Shown: positions 36,451 to 47,451, counted from the stretch's first letter. The stretch is 64,000 nucleotides of DNA from Sanguinoderma infundibulare (GCA_032821775.1 JAVLRN010000006.1:1364001-1428000); one strand, 5' to 3'. Notes: generated by a model not told the origin, from the sequence alone. Made by a program: numbers and translations.

Positions 36451-37205
36451 GAACTAGCCACTCCCATATCATAGCCTACAAACTATCTCTCTACAACCAA
36501 CTATACAAATTCAAGTAGTTCAGAGGACATGTTGCTGACCTGCAGTCCTAATGAAGATCACCATTCGAACAGATGTAATCATGTGGCTGCATCCTATCAC
36601 AGGGTCCTACCAAGTCCTGTCCATCATCTCCTATGTTACAGTCTAAGATCCAAACATCTCTCAAAAAGGTTAGTATCTAGTATAGCAGTAGTCCAATAGT
36701 TAAGGCTAAATGTGGGTATGGGTTCCTTGCAGATATACTCATATATATCTGAATCTGGACCTGTGGGTATAGGTCTTGTAGATATGAGTACCTGGTGTAT
36801 GAATCAGATACAGATCCAGGTCAGAGGTTTTGAAGCCATGAGTTACCTGCAAGTTACCTATGGGTTTTTTCAAGAAAATAAGCACTCTGTATGTCTTCAA
36901 TGAGTGGTATGTATGATCTATTTACCCACAATAAGTGCAGCAGAGACTGTTTGTTTGATTGGACTATAATGCCTAACATGTTGTCTTCAACCTCTCTTCA
37001 GCCCATGCAGGTGCTTAACTCTTGAACCTGATCTGAAGTTTAAGGTGTTCAAGTTTCTGACCATTAAGAAGCTTTTCACCATCAAACCTGTCTCCAAGGA
37101 GTGGCAAAAAGTGATATACCTGCCCATACTTTAGTGGTTTCATTACTTGTACATTACTGCCATAGATGCTATGCCACTCAAGCTGCCCCAAAAGCCTGAA
37201 GGATG
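36451..37205. other. Unique centre of the palindrome, partly hAT-like
   Basis: Outside the left LTR. 36451-36700 has no recognised feature. 36701 to about 37060 is a copy, in the opposite orientation, of one end of the hAT-like element at 56450-56799. 37060-37205 is unassigned and joins directly to the truncated right LTR. Confidence 0.7.
36701..37060 (+). mobile_element. Fragment of a hAT-like / MITE element (one terminus)
   Basis: It begins TAAGGCTAAATGTGGGTATG, matching the terminal inverted repeat TAAGGCTGAATGTGGGTATA seen at 56799 on the minus strand. It remains similar through ATATATCTGAATCTGGACC, CAGCAGAGACTGTTTGTTTG and CAGGTGCTTAA. The other end of the element is absent. Confidence 0.65.
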
Positions 37206-37583
37206 GTGTCTATAGCCTATTGTAGACTTAGTACAATAGCACAATAGTCTGTTTATTTATATTTGGTTCTAGATAACCACTAGTATATAAAGACCCCCAA
37301 AAAAGGACAATTCAGTTTGTCCCTAAAAGTCCACCCCACCTCTGACAGGTGCTCCTGGTGCAACTGTGCACAATAGTCAAGTCCCCCTCTGAGAGTTAGA
37401 AAGCCTCTGACAGGCTTGCTCTCTATTATCCCCTTCTATACCTTACCCTTACCTATCATCCTCCCATACCTCTGATCACTATCACAGACACCTGGAGGAA
37501 TATCTGACCTAAAGTCTGGTCTGATTACTTCAGGCACATATTATCTAGTAGTATTTTCTATTAGGTAGTTTGTGTGTATCTCA
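37206..37583 (+). mobile_element. Truncated 5' LTR of the right gypsy element (last 378 bp)
   Basis: It contains the LTR core promoter (TATATAA at 37284-37290) and the 3' terminus ...GTATCTCA. The upstream ~680 bp of the LTR, present in the left copy, are missing. The sequence just after it (AATTGAAGCCCACTG) shows no obvious tRNA-complementary primer site. Confidence 0.8.
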
Positions 37584-37684
37584 AATTGAAGCCCACTGCA
37601 AGGGGATTGTGATCAAGACATCTCACTTGTCTACTACTCCAATCCCTTTTATATTTCACCATACCATCAAGACCATTAGGGGAA

Positions 37685-39066
37685 TTGCTCAACAATTTAC
37701 CCTTTGCTGAGTCAGACCTGGATTCAACCTCCTCTACACCCTCTATATCCCATATATCCTCTGACCAATTATTCCTGCCCAGTTCCCTGGCTATATCAAG
37801 GCAGTCAAGCATTAGTCAACAGCAGGCTAGTGCAAGCACTAACCCATCACTTATACCAGTGACAGTGTTACTATCCTCAATACCTAGTATATCCATTTTA
37901 CAGATACCACCTCCATCACAGACTGCTATTATGACTACTTGCTCTGGAGCAGATATGCCACAGTGTGGTTCTAACAAGGCCTCCAAAACCTTTAAAGGAA
38001 AACCTCGCAGGGTCAAGAATTTTATTCAGGATTATAAAGACCTTTTAGACCATAACAGTGTTAAGGACAAGGCCAAGCAGTGCACATATGTTCACTGGTA
38101 TTGCAGCAGGAATGTGCATGAAATACTGGAGACTTTGGATAATACTAACTGGGCAATTATAAAGAAACAGATTTTGAAGTTGTTTGATGCTGACCATTAT
38201 GAAAAGCATTACAGAAAGAAAGACCTTTCAAACTCTGTAAAGAAGGTAAGAGCTAGGCCAATGAGTTCACTCAGCAAGTTCATTATAGGGATTTTCAGAA
38301 GATTGCAGGATGGCTCAAGTCAAAAGGTCAAATTTCAGCTGAAGAATATCAGAAATGCTTTTGAAAAGGCATTCTCAAGACACTTCAGGTCCGGCTTGAG
38401 GCAGCCTATCACCAGAAAGTCAGCACACATGATTACAAGCAACCATTTGAGGTGGGCAAATTAGTCAAGATAGTGGAAAGAATGTATAGTCAAGACCAGT
38501 TTGATGCAGACTTATCAGACTGGGATGATGAAGATGGAGACATTGGTTTGAACAGCTTGGAATCTGATTCTGATTCAGACACAGAAGACAGCAATAAATC
38601 AGATAATGAGTCTGATTATGAACCTAAGCACAAGGACAAGCTGCAGAAAACTCTCAAGTTAGTGTGAAAGCAGAGAAAGGCACATCAAGTAAAGTTTGAC
38701 ACTTTATCCAAGACAATCTCTAAGACCACACAGTGTACATATGAGCCTGGCACCCAGGATGTTGAGGATCTCATTATTAGGCTTCAGAGCATGTCTATTG
38801 ATGATTCAACATATGCATCACTTTTCTATCGAGCATTCAAGCTGGACAAGGATATTGCACTTATTCTCAAATCTTCCAAAGGTGCCTCACCTCGCTCACC
38901 ACCTAAGTCCTCTGCACCTTCAGCAAGACCCAATAGCATGAACAGCCATGAGGAGATGAGATGCTATAACTGTGGTGCACAAGGGTATGGGATGAATGAC
39001 TATGTCACACTGAAGATCTCACAACCAGTGGAATTGTCAAGTGAGATAGAAATGGAAGGTATGTGA
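37685..39066 (+). pseudogene. Gypsy gag remnant (right copy)
   Basis: Overlapping ORF pieces (37685-38464, 38452-38667, 38791-39066) make up the capsid region. A serine/threonine-rich N-terminus is followed by the helical KTFKGKPRRVKNFIQDYKDL segment and an acidic stretch (DWDDEDGD). Then comes a CCHC zinc knuckle reading CYNCGAQGYGMNDY, where the His and last Cys are both Tyr. Both changes are single transitions (CAT to TAT, TGC/TGT to TAC/TAT) and should abolish zinc binding. Gag would form the virus-like particle of the retrotransposon. A stop (TGA) at about 38665 and a frame change break the ORF. Confidence 0.8.
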
Positions 39067-39371
39067 TGGGAGATGGTGCAAGGATTATGCACAATGGTGA
39101 TGAATCACTCACCCATGCAGTTCGCCGCCTTCAGGGAGCTCATGGCAGTTCAAACTTTGTGACCTTAGCAGCTCAAGCACCCATAGATCATTAGAAAGGG
39201 TCAGATGCAGAGGACAATTACCAATATATCTTCTTTGTAGAGCATGCTTTCAAAATGGCAGGAGAAGCATGTAAAGAGTGCTTCAAGGGAGTATTTCCAC
39301 TGCCACATTCAAATTGAGTAAAGCACACTGCTCCAGAGAAATTCAAACCTCCAGAGATCCATCTGGCTGAT

Positions 39372-40354
39372 ATGACATCTCAAATGTCCCAGTTCAAGCC
39401 AGTTGAGACTCACAAACCCACATTTAAACCACTGAATGATGAAGACATAGTCATGAAGAATGCCACATACAGAGCCTTCAAAAGACAGAAGGCTGATGAA
39501 CCTAAGGTGGAGGGGAATGCCCAGAAACCCTTAGTTCAGTCACAGATTGCAAGGCAAGCAAATCTGAGCAAAATCCTTGACAGGATTCTCAAGACTCCAG
39601 TTACTATGTTAGTAGAAGAGGTTATAGGGACCTCCCAGGATGTATCTCAGCAGCTGCAGGATTTAATAAAGGTTAAAAGACCTATCCCAAGTCAAGAGGT
39701 AAAAAAAACCCTCCAATTTCCACTTTATTGGCTTATCAGAGTCCATTAATCAGGATTAAGGTATATTTCAATGGGCAGCCAATATCAACTATAGTGGACA
39801 CAGGCTCCAAAATGAACATTGTCAGCAGTGATTTGTGGAAAAGGGTAATTCAATTACCTTTGAATACAACACTAAAGCCAAGAATGCTATCTGTGAACAA
39901 TTCTGTATCCACCCTCATGGAAATTATCAGAGGTGTTGTATTGACCTGCAGAGAGGCCCAGACTGAGGCTACCCTGTATGTTTCTGAAAATGCACCTTTC
40001 AGATTATTGTTGGGAAGGTCTTGGCAGAGGGACAATTATATTTTTATTGACAAAAGGGAGAAAGAGACATTTTTATTGTTCAAAAACCCTATAAATACAG
40101 ACCTCGGAGTGCTGGAACTTCTTGCTCAACCAGCACACCAGTCCCGCACCTCTTACCACATTGCTGCTGACAATCCTGACCCCTCTGACACCTTTCACAC
40201 TCTCAAAACCCCCGATATGACCTTCTACTTCATTTATGATGATGATTTGATGGCCCTGGTGGCCCCCAAACAGCACTACATAGGCAGCATCCTCGAGCAG
40301 ACCATGTACCCCAGCTATTTTGGCCACTATCAAGGCTGCTACTTCAAGGATTGA
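39372..40354 (+). pseudogene. Gypsy aspartic protease region (right copy), frameshifted
   Basis: Two ORFs (39372-39749 and 39728-40354) overlap in different frames. Compared with the left copy, about one base is missing in the A-run near 39705, which breaks gag-protease continuity. The protease core is intact (TIVDTGSKMNIV) with the FRLLLGRSWQRDNYIFID signature. It is clearly diverged from the left copy in DNA and protein. Confidence 0.8.
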
Positions 40355-43121
40355 TACATTTCTGCCACTACCTTCTCCAGAACAGTCTCCGATGGCTTCT
40401 ATAACTCCCCTAAACATTCAATTATGTGTCATGGCCAGGTCTACATACGATTTTACCCTACAGAGCACCTCAATTCACGTTCATCATGTGTGCTCGAGAT
40501 ATGAGACCCACAGCACCTCCAGGTTGAAACACCCATGTCCTTGGATGCCAACCACCACCTCCCCTCTGACTTGCCTCCTTTCCTCCTCTCTGACTCACTT
40601 AACTCTACTCCTTCCTCATCCCCCATCCATTTCCTTCATCCTACTCACCTCACCCCTTCTTTCCTCACCATGACCGGGTCCAAGAGTGAAGATGACAATG
40701 ATGACAATGATGCCGAGTCAAAGATGCACAAGATCAACCAAACTATGAAGGAGGAGCTGGAGGAGGGGGAGATAAGGATGGAGATGGATGAGGAGGATGA
40801 AGAGAACACGAGGGAGGAGATATGAGGAAACAACCGTAAAAATATAAGCCCCCTTTTTTTTTGACCCACCATGCATTTCCCAGGGCAAGGACATGTTCAA
40901 CATAGCCTCGACCTTATCCTTTCCCCCCCCCTTTTCCTCGGTCAAGACCTGAGGCTCACACAGTCTCAGATGAATGGCCAGGAGTCCATTACCACAATGC
41001 TCAAAGCCCCAATGGCTCCACTCACGATCATGACTTTCGCCAGTGCCCAGAGGGACGACTACCCCCTGGAGCACTCAAACAAGGGTGCTGTGATGGCCCC
41101 TGCATCATTCAAGCTCCCCATTCCCCTCCACTTTACTGTGCCCACAGATGCACCATGGCATATACCCCCTTTTTGCACTCAACACAATGGTCAGCCCCCA
41201 CAGTCCTCCAGCAGACAAACATCGACCCCCACCCCAGAAAACTATAAGGAGGCCACCAGTGGGCAGGATCTCCACTTTGGCATGCCCTTCCTCCTCCTCG
41301 ACACCCCCAGAACTGACCTCGACCCTGCCAGTGATGACGATTCTGATTCCCTCACCACACCGCCATCCATGCCAGAACCCAGCCTCCTTCTCAACTGCTT
41401 GCTTGCTCCTTCCCCACATCTGCGTCCTCTCGACTGCCTCAAAATCGCACTTGCTCATCTCAGGGAGTCACTCGGCATTCTGGAAGATGACCACATTAAG
41501 ACAGTCGACCCCACCCTCCTGCAGGATGGCAGGGGCGACTTCCACAACCCCATCTTCAATGACGATGCTCACGTGCAGGCTGCGCAGACTCCCTAGTCCT
41601 GCCAGGACAGCTTCAATTGCTCTGCACATCCCACACAAACACAGCAGTACCAGCAGGGGCAGCCACAACCGTATCAACAGTTCCATCTGCTGCCTCAATG
41701 ACATATCAGTCTTGTGCCCCCATTCTCCAGCAACCCCTACCATAACATCAGTGATGAGCCAATGCTCATGGAGCTCCCACCCCTGGATCCTCACAATGGT
41801 CATGGTCTCACATTGGAGGAGCCTGCCATCCCCCATCTGCCAACCACTCTCGATAATGACGATCACAGGCTCGGCCCCATCCCACATATCTTCATCCATC
41901 TGCTGTCCATCAAGAAGCCTCAGATCCCCAAGTGTCCTTCAGGCAAGGACACCCAGCTCATACACTGCATGGCACCACTTCTCCTGATGACACCCTTCCC
42001 CAGTGCTCCCACCAGTGAAGATGATGGTGACTACAATGCTGATGCTGAGGATGACCCCATGCCTGATGCCAAAGATGACCCCAACCTCGACCATGCTGAT
42101 CAAAATCAGCAAAGCTTGGTTCACAAGTGGTGCCAGCACATCCCAACCAAATCTGTGTCAAACACGATGGACATCATCTCTAACATGCCTCCCATGGGTA
42201 AGCTTGAGCTTCCTCATTGCCCCCTTCACCTCCATACATCCCACTTGATTTCCATTTCAAACTCTTGCACTGTGCAGGTCACGTCCGCTCCCGCTATGTC
42301 TTCCTTTTCCATCCCTTTGCTCCCACCTCTGGCACTCATGTTCTTCACTATGGATGGACCTTCAGCTGGACCCATGGTTGGGTCTTCTGACCTCAATTCC
42401 CCTTCCCACAATACTCCATGACCTCCGGATGAGCACAAAGCTTGTAGTCCATCTCCCATCTCATGTGTGTAAGTAGATGCATACATGGAGCTCTTCATCA
42501 ATGGGAAGGTCTGTGTTTTTATCAAGCAAGTACTATCGGAGGCCTTTCAGAGCTGCACAGATGACCTCTGCAACTTCTTCAAGGAGGAGTTTGAGGTTTT
42601 TGCCAAATAAGGTACATTTTGCCTTTATTTTTCTCTCTCACATGCAATCCAAGACCCCTGTCCTCAGGGAAGAGATCCTCACACACAAGAGTGGTGCCAC
42701 GTTCATGCTGCATCATCCCTATACATTACAGTTTCCTGGTGATCCTGTTCCACCACGAACTCTTCACATACCCACACATCCATCTTCTCAAGTTTTTGCC
42801 TTGAGCTTCTTTTCCACTATGTCTCTCTTCTGTATTCCACTCATTGCTTGTTTTAGTTGCATGTCTGTAATGAGCACTATGGCTGGCTGTGCCATGCTTT
42901 CCCTCATTATCTCCTGTCATGCATATGTGCATCCCTCAGCGCTTACCTACTTTCTGTATATGGTGTCCAGTAGCTTCTGCAATGTATATCCCAGTGCTTT
43001 GATAGCCCACCCTTACCCACCCTTTGTGTGCCCTCCAGCACCCCCGCAAACTGTTTTTTGTGGCAACCAAGGTAACAACAGTTATCCTATTCACACTCTG
43101 CATCCTTTCCGCACTGAGGGC
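39496..43121 (+). other. Diverged core of the right arm (protease plus extra module)
   Basis: Counterpart of 29951-33480 and 96 bases longer. It is flanked on both sides by sequence indistinguishable from the left arm. It contains the right-copy protease and an extra module. Confidence 0.85.
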
Positions 43122-43483
43122 AGTGCAATACCAAGTGTGGGGTGGGCAGATGAGCATCTGCAGGATAAAGGATTTAGTAGTAATTTTGGGCATAATCCTA
43201 GGCTAGGGTTACTGATTTTTCAGTCAAACTTCTGCATCTTTGAAAGATCTAAGGACCTATATTCAACTCCAAGCAGTGCAAATACAGCCTTCAAGCATGT
43301 AGATCAGAAGGTGAAGCCAGTAGCAGGTACAGTGCCTGAAGAATGCAAGGTTACTCAACACTTTCCAGAGGATCTATTGAAGTCTTTATTGCCATTGAGT
43401 GCGAATGTACCCAATTTTGTTTCATCAGCAAAACTGACTCAGGAGTGCATTGACAACATCAATTTCAATCAAGATGGATATCT
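40355..43483 (+). pseudogene. Extra ~3 kb module between protease and RT of the gypsy element
   Basis: In most gypsy elements the protease adjoins RT; here about 3 kb lies between them. It holds ORF pieces rich in P, S, T, D and L: a charged KEELEEGEIRMEMDEEDEE tract near 40750, a 241-codon ORF at 40871-41596, a 235-codon ORF at 41714-42421, and a 336-codon ORF at 42477-43487 that runs into the conserved pre-RT segment (TEGSAIPSVGWADEHLQDKG). The left arm has a diverged counterpart. I recognise no domain. It could be an extra gag-like or envelope-like gene, or an old nested insertion. Confidence 0.55.
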
Positions 43484-45013
43484 ATGATCTGGCTGTTCCT
43501 CCATATTCTCAGACTTAATAAGAAGTGCACTGCATTTGAGAATAATGACTGTGGTACACTCTGGGAGGATTACGTTTTACCATATATTATGCCAGTAGTC
43601 CTCCATGAAGCCTGGAAGCTGCCCAACATTCTAGTATCACCAGGAATTAAGGAGAAGGTTATTAAGATTATTCAGGAGAAGATTGCTGCAGGAGTTTATG
43701 AGCCGAGTCAAACATCCTATCGTTCACAGTGGTTTTATGTGCTGAAGAAGAATGGAGACTTGCAATTGGTCCATGACCTTCAGCTGCTTAACAAAGTCAG
43801 TATAAGAGATGCAGGAGTACCACCTATCCTGGATGACTTTGTGAAGCCATTTGCAGGATATCAATGCTATACAGTGTTTGACCTATTTTCTGGATATGAT
43901 GTGCACATTGTTAATCCATGTAGCAGAGACCTAACGTCTTTTATGACACCTTTGGGACTTCTGCAAATCACCTGCATATCCCAGGGATATACCAATTCTT
44001 CTGCAAAATTTCAAAATTGCATAACTTGTATCCTACAAGGTGAAATCCTTTACACTGCAAACATATTCAACCTCCCAATCAAAGGACCCAAAAGCCAGTA
44101 GTTTGATCAGGCAGAAAACTCAGAGACTATTCCTGCAAACCCTGGCATCAGGTAGTTTATATGGAAGCATGCATTGGATGTGCATAGAATTTTTCACAGA
44201 TTATCACATACAGATGCAACAGTCTCAGCAAAGAAAATGCAGATCTGCAAGCCTAAAGTGATCATTGTTGGACAAAAGTGTAGTTCTAAAGGGCGGCTTC
44301 CAGAAGATGTCAAGATTGAGAAAGTTCAGAAGTGGCCAGCACTACAGACAGTCAAGGATGTGCGAGGCTTTTTAGGGTTATATGGTACAGTGCAGATCTG
44401 GATCAAGGGATATTTAGAAATCTGTCAGCCTTTGACAGAACTCATCAGAAAGGATGCTGAGTTTATATGGGACCAGAGGCATAAAGGAGCTTTTCAGTGA
44501 CTCAAGCAGCCAATCTCCTCTGCACCAGCACTACACTCTATAGACTATAAATGTGACAGGCCAGTCTACATATCAATTGACTTCAGCAATATTGCAGTTG
44601 GGTTTATTCTTTCTTAAGAGGACAAGAGTGGTCAGTGAAGGCCAGCACAATATAGATTCCTTTCATTCAATGAGCGAGAGTCCAGGTATAGCCAACCTAA
44701 GCTAGAGCTGTATGAATGCTTCTGTGCACTGCAACATTGGAGGCTGTACCTTATTGGCAGTAAAAGGTTGATACTTGAGGTCGATGTGAAATACATCAAA
44801 GATATGCTCAATAATCCTGACCTTCAACCAAATGCCACTATCAACTGCTGGATTCAGGGAGTACTTCTTTTTGATTTTCAGCTACAGCATGTCCCTGCAG
44901 ACAGACACAGAGGACCTGATGCCCTCTCAAGGAGGAGACTAACAGATGAGAAAAAGCAAGAGGCTAAGGAACTGGATCAGTGGATGGATGAGACATCACT
45001 ATTCCTTATGTGA
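43484..45013 (+). pseudogene. Degenerate gypsy reverse transcriptase-RNase H (right copy)
   Basis: RT palm and fingers are recognisable: VYEPSQTSYRSQWFYVLKK, VHDLQLLN, VFDLFSGYDVHIV, SRDLTSFMTPLGLLQITCIS and QGYTNSSAKFQ. At the catalytic box the sequence reads ANIFNLPIKG where gypsy elements of this type have F-x-D-D before L-P, so both catalytic aspartates are gone, consistent with a 6-nt deletion. The tether (KCSSKGRLPEDVKIEKVQKW, GFLGLYG) and RNase H (VYISIDFSNIAVGFILS, PKLELYECFCALQHWR, LQHVPADRHRGPDALSRRR) follow, with in-frame stops near 44500 and 44616. All lesions are mirrored in the left arm. Confidence 0.88.
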
Positions 45014-45221
45014 AAGGATTCTATAACCACAACACCTTCTGAAGTACTAGCTCTACATGTGACAGACAATAGACAAGAGCAGGCACTCTACAACATTCAG
45101 CATTTTTTGAGACCTTAGAGACTCTATCATTTCCATCTGTTCAAGCAAAGAGGTGATTCTTACAGTGAGCAACTCAGTTCTTTATAGCTGCAGGGAAGAT
45201 GTACAAGCGGTGTAATCAGAA

Positions 45222-46332
45222 ATCACCCTTAACAGTGGTTCTTGACAGTGACCAGTGATATAGCATCCTCACAGAAGCTCATGAGAAGCTGGGTCACAGA
45301 GGAGTCTATGGTGTATTCCATCATATGTGCAAGCAATTCTATTGGCCTAACCTATTTCAGAATGTCAAACATCATATAAGCACCTGCCATCAATGTCAGC
45401 TGTGGAACACCAAGCACATAGAGGTCTCTTTCACCATTTGCACACCCATCACTCTCTTTTCTCAGATTTATGTGGACATCATGCTTATGTCAAGTGTCAA
45501 TGGATACAGGTATATCATTGCAGCATGTGATGACCTCTCACATGCAGCTGAAGGACACACACTGTGAAGGATCACTGCAAAGGCCATTGCCAAGTTTTTA
45601 TGAAAAGAAATCGTCTATCAGTATGGGCATATTGCAGAGATTATGACAGATAATAATGCAGGGTTTAAGGGAGCAACTGAGCAACTGCTGAAGTGGTATG
45701 GCATTTCTTAAATCAAGATATCTCCCTATAATAAACACAGCAATGGCATTGTCAAACAAGGTCATTTTACCATCTGTGAAGCAATCCTGAAAGATTGTCA
45801 AGGAGATATTCAGCAATAGCCAAAGAAAGTCCATCTAGCATTCTTTGCAGACCACATTATCACATGGCAGTTCACAGGATTCAGCCCTTTTTATCTGCTT
45901 CATGGTGTTCATTCCATTCTCTCCTTTAACCTTACAGAGACCACATTCATGATCAGTGCATACCATATAGGATTATCTTTAGCAGAACTGCTAGCCTTGC
46001 AGATGCGGCAGCTAGACAAGCATCCTTAAGACCTTAAGTGTGCAAGCAATACTATACTTCACTCTAGGATTAGGTCAAAGGAACAGTTTAAAAAGTGCTT
46101 TAAGCACCAGCTGAAGAAGCTACCCATCCAGCCAGGTACACTTGTCCTTGTGCAAAACTCAGCCAGGGATGCAGGCCTTGTGGACAAGTATACACCAAGG
46201 TACTCTGGACCATACATAGTATATCGGAAGACAGTGCATAATGTCTACATTCTGACAGAGCTGGATAGAACATTCCTTCGGCAGGGGTATGCTGCATTTA
46301 GAGTGATTCCTTACAAGCTGAGATTACTCTGA
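45222..46332 (+). pseudogene. Degenerate gypsy integrase (right copy)
   Basis: The zinc finger (HEKLGHRGVYG, then CHQCQL), catalytic core with YVDIMLM and MTDNNAGF, and SPYNKHSNGIVKQGHF are present. The position of the third catalytic residue (E in NGIVERGH-type motifs) is lysine. The C-terminal barrel-like part (SGPYIVYRKTVHNVYILTEL, GYAAFRVIPYKLR) is intact. Stops interrupt it at TTATGAAAA (about 45600), TCTTAA (about 45711), CAATAGCCA (about 45818) and CCTTAAG (about 46025). The first and third fit a lost Trp (TGG to TGA/TAG) and the second a lost Gln. Confidence 0.85.
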
Positions 46333-46431
46333 GATCTATCAAAAGATTCAGTGTCTGATTCAGATGAAGATGAAGATCTAGAATCTGAGATCAACAGCAA
46401 AGGGAACAGATCCTCAGAAGACTCTAATGAA

Positions 46432-47187
46432 TGGTTTGCATAAGCACTGCCCTGGCCAGTCAAGTGGCGCAGTGCCTGCCTCTCATATAATCCTTGCCTC
46501 CATCAATACCTTTCTCACCCAACCCTCCCGCCATTCTCAGCTGTGCTGACACTCATCCTGCTTCACTATGCATTACTCCATCATGTTTGCCCCTCAGACC
46601 TGCATCATGGTCCATGCCTTTGGCCCAAACACAGACCTTAGACCCTTCATTGTGTGACAAATTCCTCTCTATCCCTCCAGCTGCTTTGCCATGCCAGCAA
46701 ACATGGTCTGCACCACTCACAGTGAGTCCACCAGCCTGTGAACCCTCTTCCCCTTCAGCCCAGACATCAATACCACCCTCCACTTCAACTCCATCCTTTA
46801 CCTATCTGACTACCACCACTTTCATGTTGATGTTCCAGCCCTCTGTATCTTCAATGACCCTGCCAACATCATCTTCCAGCATGGCGAGTGGTACTTCGTT
46901 GTCTCTGAGTGGATCTTTGAGGATGGGCAGACCATTGAAGATGGTGACTCCTCAGATGGTAGTGATGAAGAAGCCTCAGTGACCTCATCTGGTCCTGTCC
47001 TCTCTTTTGCCAACTTCTGCCTGCCAGTGTGCAGCTTCAATGCAGATGATCTCCCACTTGAGTTCAGGCTCCTTCACTTCCTCCCTCTCCAACTGGCTCA
47101 GTGGCTGGTTAGGAAGTGCTATGAGTATGTGGTCCTGTTCTTCTCAGACTTTGCAATGGGGATGTTGCACTTCAAGTGTGGGGCAGT
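46432..47187 (+). pseudogene. Terminal gypsy module between integrase and 3' LTR
   Basis: About 750 bases of apparently once-coding sequence lie after the integrase. One frame gives a 162-codon P/S/T-rich ORF (46494-46982). Another reads HVDVPALCIFNDPANIIF then HGEWYFVVSEWIFEDGQ, with an acidic tail, and a further frame holds AQWLVRKCYEYVV. No known domain is recognised. Confidence 0.5.
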
Positions 47188-47451
47188 TGTCATATACAGT
47201 GTATGACTGATCTATTGGACAGGTACAGGCTGGCAGGAGAGCTAGTTCAGCACCAGAACTGCCTTGACTCTGAAGAGCCTATCTTTAGGTCCAGAGAGCT
47301 GCTGGGGCAGAAAAGGAAGGTGAGAGCTCAAGGCACAGGATGTGTGCCAGGCATAACACGATCTAGCATGGACTCTACATATACTCTCTATTCATTTGCT
47401 ATGCTGTACAGATGATTTGGTTTTTGACACATGACCTGAAAAGGCTGACTA
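47188..47451 (+). mobile_element. Start of the right gypsy 3' LTR, interrupted by copia
   Basis: It begins TGTCATATACAGTG and follows the family LTR (GACTGATCTATTGGACAGGT, GAGCTCAAGGCACAGGATGT) to GAAAAGGCTGACTA at 47451, where the copia LTR starts. The rest of the LTR does not resume after the copia element at 53363. Confidence 0.85.

Larger units (their letters stand above)
37206..46955. repeat. Right arm of the giant inverted repeat
   Basis: Inverted partner of 26117-35770. Inner block 37206-39495 and outer block 43122-46955 look identical to the left arm; 39496-43121 is diverged. The homology ends at 46955 only because the left copy is truncated; the right element itself continues to its 3' LTR. 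Confidence 0.93.
37206..47451 (+). mobile_element. Right Ty3/gypsy-type element with truncated LTRs
   Basis: The order on the plus strand is 5' LTR remnant (37206-37583), gag, protease, extra module, RT-RNase H, integrase, terminal module and 3' LTR start (47188-47451). The 3' LTR is cut by a copia element at 47452. The coding parts carry many stops and missing catalytic residues. Confidence 0.88.

Noticed and set aside
37584..37610. A tRNA primer-binding site next to the gypsy 5' LTR
   Set aside because: The sequence after the LTR end does not match the 3' end of any tRNA I can recall; self-priming is possible, but I could not show it.
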